Positions 49,446-54,761 of a stretch of 54,761 nt of DNA are shown in pieces. Where the stretch lies: assembly GCA_947587615.1 (NCBI GenBank), contig CANPYC010000012.1:1-54761 (forward strand), in the 5' to 3' direction. The notes beneath the pieces are model-generated. The model saw nothing but the letters and a program-made list of their open reading frames with translations, was not told the origin of the DNA and ran no database searches. This DNA is from Candidatus Gastranaerophilales bacterium. GTDB lineage: Bacteria; Cyanobacteriota; Vampirovibrionia; Gastranaerophilales; Gastranaerophilaceae. Both the position numbers and the translations under genes were made by a program. Within the stretch, counting starts at the first letter, position 1; the number at the start of each line of letters is the position of its first letter.

Positions 49446-52400
49446 ATGAGTAAAAATTGCTCTAAACACTATTTAAAATGTAATTTTAAAAGGAAACTAT
49501 CCGCATTTGCAGCACTATTGACCTTTATATCAATATCGGCTTTAAGCCCCACTGCTTACGGTGATGTTACAACTTCAACTCCGAATGATGTTGCAGGTCG
49601 TACCGGAAACATGGATGTAACAAGCAAGCACCAAAACGATTTAAATGTAGATTTAAAGGGTGGTATACACGGTGATGTCGGTCAGGTTGACTGGTGGAGA
49701 TTTGATGTTGCACAAAACGGGCATGTTAACTTCGGTTTTTCAGGTCTTGCTCAAACAATAATAAATCGTGTTTTAGGCGGTAAACCTTCTGATATTATGG
49801 GACAAATAACAAGCTCTTGTATAGAAAAAGGTTGCACAAGCTATAATACAACATCTAAAGTAATTTTAATCAACCCTGCGGGTGTTATGTTCGGTCCGGG
49901 TTCTTCGGTTGATTTAAATTCGTTTACGATTTCTACTTTTGATTTCAAAAATTCAAAAAATTTAAAAGATTTTGAAGGCGATACGGAAGGTTTGGCAAAA
50001 TATAAAGAAGATGTACTTAACAAGTTGTCAGGTTATCCCGATACAAACGGTGTAGAAAATAAATATTACGGTGATATTACTTTTGACGCAGCCGACTACG
50101 GAAGATTTAAAGAAGCAGGCACTTTTGATAAAACAAGAGAAGGTGCAACTTTAACTGAAGAAGACTATAAAGCAGGCAAAACGGGAATTGAATTTAACGG
50201 TTCAAAACTGAATATCAATAAATCGTTTGCAGCAGTCGCAGACCAAATTAAATACAAAGATTCCGTATTAAAAACCGCTGAAAACTATAACTATCGTCCT
50301 GAAAGCAGCAAACAATCCTATTCAAACGCAAGATTTGTAACTGCGGACGGTGTAACTTTCAGATATTTAGGAAACGGCTATATAAACAGTCATCAGGTTA
50401 AAAAAGATGAAAGAAATGTTCAAAGAACAATGGTTTTTGACAATTCTACTCAAAGAAGCGGCGAAACTGCAACTAAGCCTGATATTACAACGGGACATCT
50501 TGAAATTATAAACAATTCTCAAGCTGACGGTTCAAAAATTACAATGAGAGAAACTATTGTAAGAGGTACAAAACTGGTTAACCATGAGGACGGTTCAATT
50601 TATATAGAATCTAATCATGATGTTGAAATTGCTAACTCAAGAATAGAATCCGTTAATACAATAGCAACATCGGGCGATGAATCAAAAAGCACGGAAGATT
50701 TAACAGGCGGAAGAATTACCGTTAACGCAGGCGGCAACTTAACAATTGCAGACAGTCTGTTAAAATCGGCAGGAACATCCAAAACTCAGGCAAATAGCGC
50801 CCAAGAGCTTGCAGCGCTTGACGATGCTAAAAGGCAAAACTTACTTGATGACATTCAAAATTCAGGTAAAATTACTCTAAACGGCGGTAAAACGAATACC
50901 CAAGGAACTGTTAACATAACCGATACGAAAGTTCTTGCAAAGGGTGATGTCGATATTACGGCTGCGGGTGATGTTAAAATTGAAGCAACGGAAAGAAACA
51001 AAACTTTAATTCAAAGTGAAAACGAATTAAACAACGAAAGCAAAAATATCAATATTAAATCAGGCGGAGATATATTTGTCAACAAATCAGATATAGTTGC
51101 ACAAAATAACGTTACCTTAGAAGCACTTGACAGTAATGGAAATTATGGAAATCATCATATCGTATTAAACGGACACAAAAATACTTCAAATAACGGTATT
51201 GACACTGATTCTAACAGCTTAGAAGGTGATACTTTAATAATTGCAAAAGACGGAAAATTATCTCTCCATTCGGGTTCAACAATTATTAACAATGCTTCTT
51301 TAGCTTACAACGACTTATCCTTCTATAAAGAAACATCTGATGATGACTTTAATCATATTAATAACGTGACAATTTCTCGTGATTCAACATTTACCAATTT
51401 TAACTCTGGTAATGATATAGATATCAATACAAACGGTTCAATTACTTTTTCAAACAATGCAACAGTTAAAACCGCAGATATAGATTTAAAATTTGAAAGA
51501 GTTGAAGCCGAAAACCCCAACTCTGCAATAAGAGATGACGGTAGTGCAAGTGCTGTTAATTATACAAAAACAATTACTTCTAAAACTGCACATGATATAA
51601 AAGCTCGAAGCACTAAAGGAAATATCTTTGCAAGAAAATCTAAAATTGCAGCCCAAAACGATATTTCTTTCACAACCGAATATAATTCAAGGTTGCAAGA
51701 AGCAAATAATGTAAATATTGACTCTAATTCAACAATTACCGCAGGCAACGATTTGACGCTAACTTCAAAAGGCGGCTCGGTAAATGTTAAAGGAGGAAGT
51801 GAATTAAAGTCGGGCAATGATACAAATATTAACGCTCAAAACGATGTTAATATTACAAACGAAAGCTCACTTACCGCTCAAGGTGATATAAATATTAACG
51901 CTAAAAATAATATAGTATATAATAATTCTTCCTCAGTATCTAAAGGCGCTACAACGCTTAAAGCAGGCAAGATTATTGATGTAATTAAATCAAAAATCCA
52001 TGCAGGCGATACAGCAGCCGAAGCTGACAAAGAAAAACTCGCAATGCAAGCCGCTGAACAAATTTCAATAACAGAATCGGATATTTTATCAACAGGTGAT
52101 GTTGATATACTTGCTGTTGATGAAGCAGGTAACTTTACAGGTGATATTTTGGTTAATTTTAACAAAACAGAAAACGGCGGCTTTACTAAAAACCCGAATG
52201 TTGAGCTTGGAAACACAACAATTGTTGCGCAAGGCGGCACGCTTACAATGCAAGGTAAGCATACGCACATAGCAAACGGTTCTTTTGGTTATAAGGATTT
52301 ATCCTTCTATAATAAAAACCAAAACGACGCAGAACATACAAACAATCTTTTGATACAAGGTTCTTCAACGTTTTCTCAACTTGCTGAAGATGGTACGGTT

Positions 52401-54170
52401 AGCGGCGATATAAACATTGAAACAAACGGCTCAATTAATTTGTATAGTGCGGATTTAAAAACTTCCGATAATTACAAAGAAAATATTACACCTAAAGAAG
52501 CAGCTAATATCAAAATTACTTCAACGAATGATAATGTAAATGCAATGTTAACAAATTTAAAAGCTGAAAATGATGTTACATTAACCACTTTAGCAGACAA
52601 TAAAAACATATCATTCCAAGGCACAACCATTGAAGCAGGTAACAGCGCAACACTTGAAGCTAAAGGCGGCAGTGTTCTTATGAGCGATTTTCCGTTGGTA
52701 AACAAAGCTTCAGGTGTAAACGCAAAAGATATTAACGTAGTTCAAAAAAATGATATCGTATTTGGCGAAAAAGCAGGTCAAAACGGTGTTACAATAAGCC
52801 AATCAACAAGCTTTACAGCCGATAACGATATTAAATTTGAATCAACGCAAGGTAATATTAAAGGTGAAAAAGAAACTCTGCCTACAATTTTATATGGAGA
52901 CAGATTATCCTTCTTGGCAAAATTGAAAAATATATTTACATCAAAAGGTTCTCTAAAATCCGTAAATGTTGACTATGTTGCACAAGAAGGCAATGAATTT
53001 AGCGCACAAAACGATATTCAATTTGTTAATTCAACCTTTAGCGCTCCTTCTAATACCGTTAAAACAGAAAATGGCGATGTAATTTTGAACAATCACAAGA
53101 TTATATCTGCAACAGGTGACGGCAGCAGCGATTCGCTTGACGCTTTAACAAATACAACAATTACCGCTAAAGGAAGAGTTACAACTAAAGACATAACAGG
53201 AAATCTTGATAAAACAAATGCTGAAAAAACACATAAATTCTTACGTGATGTAGATGTAGATGAAAACAAAAACTATGACACTGAAAACGATACTGTTTTA
53301 GATGTCGGTAATACTAAACTTGTTGTTAATACAAAAGTTGACGCTCAAGAAGGAAATAACAATAAAAACGGAAGTATCGAGCTTAAAGTTAAAAATGCAC
53401 ACAATAAAGAAGCGGGACTTGAGCTAACTGCTGAAAATACAAATTATGATAATCAAATTGAAGAAGGTAGAGGCCCTGAAATTTCTTTAGATGCAGAGGA
53501 TAAAAAATTATCAATATCTAAATTAATTTCTGATAAGTTATCAATTAAAAAAGATAATAAACTCTATGCTGCAAAGACAACTTTAACGCCTGAACAGTTA
53601 AAAGGCTTCTCTGATGAACAAAAACAAGACCCAAGAGGATATATTGAAGTTAGAGATAAGGGCGGATTTAACCTTGACCCTTCGTCAGGCTATCCCGGAA
53701 ACTCCGGTGATGAAGCTCAAAGAGACAACTATAAATCTGAAGGCGGTGTAGATTATAAAGAACATATCGACTTCACGCAAAGCGAAACAAGAACCGAAAC
53801 CGATGAATCAGGCACCGAGTTTTCCGTTAATGACTACACAGACAGAACCCATGTTGTTGGTTTTGAAGACCAAGAAGAAGATTCTTCCGACTTTATGCTA
53901 AGATACACAAAAGAATATCAAGCAAAAACGGAATGTGAACCGATACCGGATATCGGCAGAGATAATGTCGACGAGTTAGAAGGCTTTAGAGATATTGAAG
54001 GCAATGCTTCTTTGGTTGAACAGCTCAAAATTCCTCGTGAAGTAAAAGAAGTGTCTAAAGAATCAAGGGTTGTTGATTCAACGGTTGATCAAAGTTCAAA
54101 TATAATGGCGGCTGCGGCTAAAATTGATATACAGGAAGATGAAGACAAAAAGAAAGATAGTGAAGAATAA
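49446..54170 (+). CDS. Filamentous haemagglutinin-type exoprotein (TPS domain, beta-helix repeats)
   Basis: This 1574-residue protein has an extended signal peptide (hydrophobic LSAFAALLTFISISALSPTA, cleavage near AYG). The haemagglutination/TPS secretion domain follows, with GHVNFGFSGLAQTIINRV and VILINPAGVMFGPGSSVDLN (NPxG motif near residue 142). A long beta-helix region has repeats such as GDININAKN, NDVNITN and NTNGSITF. Two related blocks of about 140 residues are encoded near 51.06-51.48 and 52.04-52.47 kb. The last 250 residues are acidic with no beta-barrel, so a separate TpsB pore is expected; none is in the window. ATG 49446 has AGGGA five bases before it. Confidence 0.88.
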   Translation: MSKNCSKHYLKCNFKRKLSAFAALLTFISISALSPTAYGDVTTSTPNDVAGRTGNMDVTSKHQNDLNVDLKGGIHGDVGQVDWWRFDVAQNGHVNFGFSGLAQTIINRVLGGKPSDIMGQITSSCIEKGCTSYNTTSKVILINPAGVMFGPGSSVDLNSFTISTFDFKNSKNLKDFEGDTEGLAKYKEDVLNKLSGYPDTNGVENKYYGDITFDAADYGRFKEAGTFDKTREGATLTEEDYKAGKTGIEFNGSKLNINKSFAAVADQIKYKDSVLKTAENYNYRPESSKQSYSNARFVTADGVTFRYLGNGYINSHQVKKDERNVQRTMVFDNSTQRSGETATKPDITTGHLEIINNSQADGSKITMRETIVRGTKLVNHEDGSIYIESNHDVEIANSRIESVNTIATSGDESKSTEDLTGGRITVNAGGNLTIADSLLKSAGTSKTQANSAQELAALDDAKRQNLLDDIQNSGKITLNGGKTNTQGTVNITDTKVLAKGDVDITAAGDVKIEATERNKTLIQSENELNNESKNINIKSGGDIFVNKSDIVAQNNVTLEALDSNGNYGNHHIVLNGHKNTSNNGIDTDSNSLEGDTLIIAKDGKLSLHSGSTIINNASLAYNDLSFYKETSDDDFNHINNVTISRDSTFTNFNSGNDIDINTNGSITFSNNATVKTADIDLKFERVEAENPNSAIRDDGSASAVNYTKTITSKTAHDIKARSTKGNIFARKSKIAAQNDISFTTEYNSRLQEANNVNIDSNSTITAGNDLTLTSKGGSVNVKGGSELKSGNDTNINAQNDVNITNESSLTAQGDININAKNNIVYNNSSSVSKGATTLKAGKIIDVIKSKIHAGDTAAEADKEKLAMQAAEQISITESDILSTGDVDILAVDEAGNFTGDILVNFNKTENGGFTKNPNVELGNTTIVAQGGTLTMQGKHTHIANGSFGYKDLSFYNKNQNDAEHTNNLLIQGSSTFSQLAEDGTVSGDINIETNGSINLYSADLKTSDNYKENITPKEAANIKITSTNDNVNAMLTNLKAENDVTLTTLADNKNISFQGTTIEAGNSATLEAKGGSVLMSDFPLVNKASGVNAKDINVVQKNDIVFGEKAGQNGVTISQSTSFTADNDIKFESTQGNIKGEKETLPTILYGDRLSFLAKLKNIFTSKGSLKSVNVDYVAQEGNEFSAQNDIQFVNSTFSAPSNTVKTENGDVILNNHKIISATGDGSSDSLDALTNTTITAKGRVTTKDITGNLDKTNAEKTHKFLRDVDVDENKNYDTENDTVLDVGNTKLVVNTKVDAQEGNNNKNGSIELKVKNAHNKEAGLELTAENTNYDNQIEEGRGPEISLDAEDKKLSISKLISDKLSIKKDNKLYAAKTTLTPEQLKGFSDEQKQDPRGYIEVRDKGGFNLDPSSGYPGNSGDEAQRDNYKSEGGVDYKEHIDFTQSETRTETDESGTEFSVNDYTDRTHVVGFEDQEEDSSDFMLRYTKEYQAKTECEPIPDIGRDNVDELEGFRDIEGNASLVEQLKIPREVKEVSKESRVVDSTVDQSSNIMAAAAKIDIQEDEDKKKDSEE

Positions 54171-54192
54171 ATAATTTAAAATCTCAACTTCA

Positions 54193-54223
54193 AAAAACCG
54201 CTTTATTATAGAGCGGTTTTTTG
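54193..54223 (+). terminator. Terminator of the exoprotein gene
   Basis: AAAAACCGCT / AGCGGTTTTT pairs over 10 bp with a 9-base loop and ends in six T, 22 bases after the stop codon. Confidence 0.88.
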
Positions 54224-54761
54224 GTTTTATTATTACAAAAGTGTATATATTTAGCAAGATTGCTAAGAGCTAAACCTTGATGTCTGCCATCCTAAAACTA
54301 CCGTCTAATTATTTGACATGTACAGCAATGACGAGCGGGGACACAGTAGGGTAGACTTTAGTCTACCATCCTAAAACTGCGGTTGATTGCAACTATTTGA
54401 AAGAGTAGTTATAAACGGTGGAGCGAAGTCCACCCTACGGCGGAGAATTGCAATTGTAATTGTAGGGTAGACTTTAGTCTACCATCCTAATTAGCAAGAG
54501 GGGGGATTATAAAAGGATGAGAATAGAAAACCGCAGTTATAAACGGTGGACTGAAGTCCACCCTACGGATACGGTGCAGTACAGCAATGACGAGCGGGGA
54601 CACAGTAGGGTAGACTTTAGTCTACCATTACTACCATCCTAATTAGCAAGGGGGGATTACAAAAGGATGGGAACAGAAAACCGTAGGGTAGACTTTAGTC
54701 TACCATTACTACCATCCTAATTAGCAAGGGGGGGATTATAAAAGGATGAGAATAGAAAACC
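54224..54761. repeat. Complex repeat array running off the window end
   Basis: No gene is seen. GGTAGACT-TT-AGTCTACC palindromes lie at 54350, 54466, 54609 and 54687. GGTGGACT-type palindromes lie at 54417 (one mismatch) and 54545. A 49-base block (54320-54368) recurs exactly at 54579-54627. A block starting CCATCCTAATTAGCAAG and ending GAAAACC occurs three times (near 54483, 54634 and 54712), the last two within a 78-base tandem period. The array is cut by the window end. Confidence 0.85.

Noticed and set aside
54320-54761. CRISPR-like array
   Set aside because: Repeats are of several kinds with irregular spacing, and the spacers are themselves repeated. No cas genes are present; this is a palindromic-element array.

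Overview
The window looks like chromosomal DNA of an AT-rich, Gram-negative-type, anaerobic bacterium. The best fit is a gut-type non-photosynthetic cyanobacterial relative (Melainabacteria/Vampirovibrionia, Gastranaerophilales-like). This placement is inference. It rests on L- and P-ring flagellar genes (an outer membrane), a Ycf45-like R3H ATPase and a YvcK with an N-terminal membrane anchor (both cyanobacteria-like). Further support comes from anaerobe enzymes (ferredoxin-linked 2-oxoacid oxidoreductase, rubrerythrin, an Hcp-like protein) and a secreted protein made of RLxRLExxxFG-type repeats. No 16S or marker tree was available.

Layout. 1-8349 (+): one flagellar operon, lytic transglycosylase (5' truncated by the window edge)-flgF-like-flgG-flgA-flgH-flgI-flgJ-unknown-flgN-flgK-flgL, closed by a terminator. 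8513-10708 (-): surE-fliI. 10836 (+): a type IV pilin-like protein with an EF-hand-like loop. 11437-16298 (-): a five-gene run pxpA-yvcK-panB-panC-membrane protein. 16540-19201 (+): purH and an MFS exporter. 19202-22480: the accessory region, with palindromic repeats, an orphan AbrB-like protein, a MerR/HspR-like regulator, and a three-gene minus-strand cassette (TIGR04255-type protein plus two small proteins) flanked by direct repeats of the regulator's 3' end. 22505-25275 (-): korABCD. 25405-28465 (-): rpmG-trnW-secE-nusG-rplK-rplA-gtrA. 29184 (+): gyrA. 31766-36712 (-): phosphohexomutase, repeat protein, R3H ATPase, YgjP-like peptidase. 36798 (+): receiver-STAS fusion. 37806-39373 (-): ferritin and an unknown protein. 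39505 (+): pyk. 40983-44773 (-): an Hcp-like protein and a GH57 glycosidase. 44863-48201 (+): rimM-trmD, LeuD-type hydro-lyase subunit, NAD-type isocitrate/homoisocitrate dehydrogenase, rubrerythrin. 48289 (-): a Cys-rich Spy-like secreted protein. 49446-54170 (+): a 1574-residue filamentous-haemagglutinin-type exoprotein. The window ends inside a repeat array.

How it fits together. Motility genes supply rod, rings, hook junction and export ATPase. Central metabolism is anaerobic: pyruvate kinase, 2-oxoacid:ferredoxin oxidoreductase, and a pair that could make 2-oxoglutarate. Oxygen and iron are handled by rubrerythrin and ferritin. Glycan use is suggested by GH57 and the phosphohexomutase.

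The most interesting stretch is 20614-22480. A compact three-gene unit without a recombinase sits exactly at the 3' end of a regulator gene, with that gene's end duplicated on the far side, as expected of a site-specifically integrated cassette. Second is a family of 18-bp palindromes (GGTAGACT-NN-AGTCTACC and GGTGGACT-NN-AGTCCACC) whose stems co-vary. They recur at 19.4, 49.1 and 54.4 kb, and inverted 85-bp copies bracket the large exoprotein gene.
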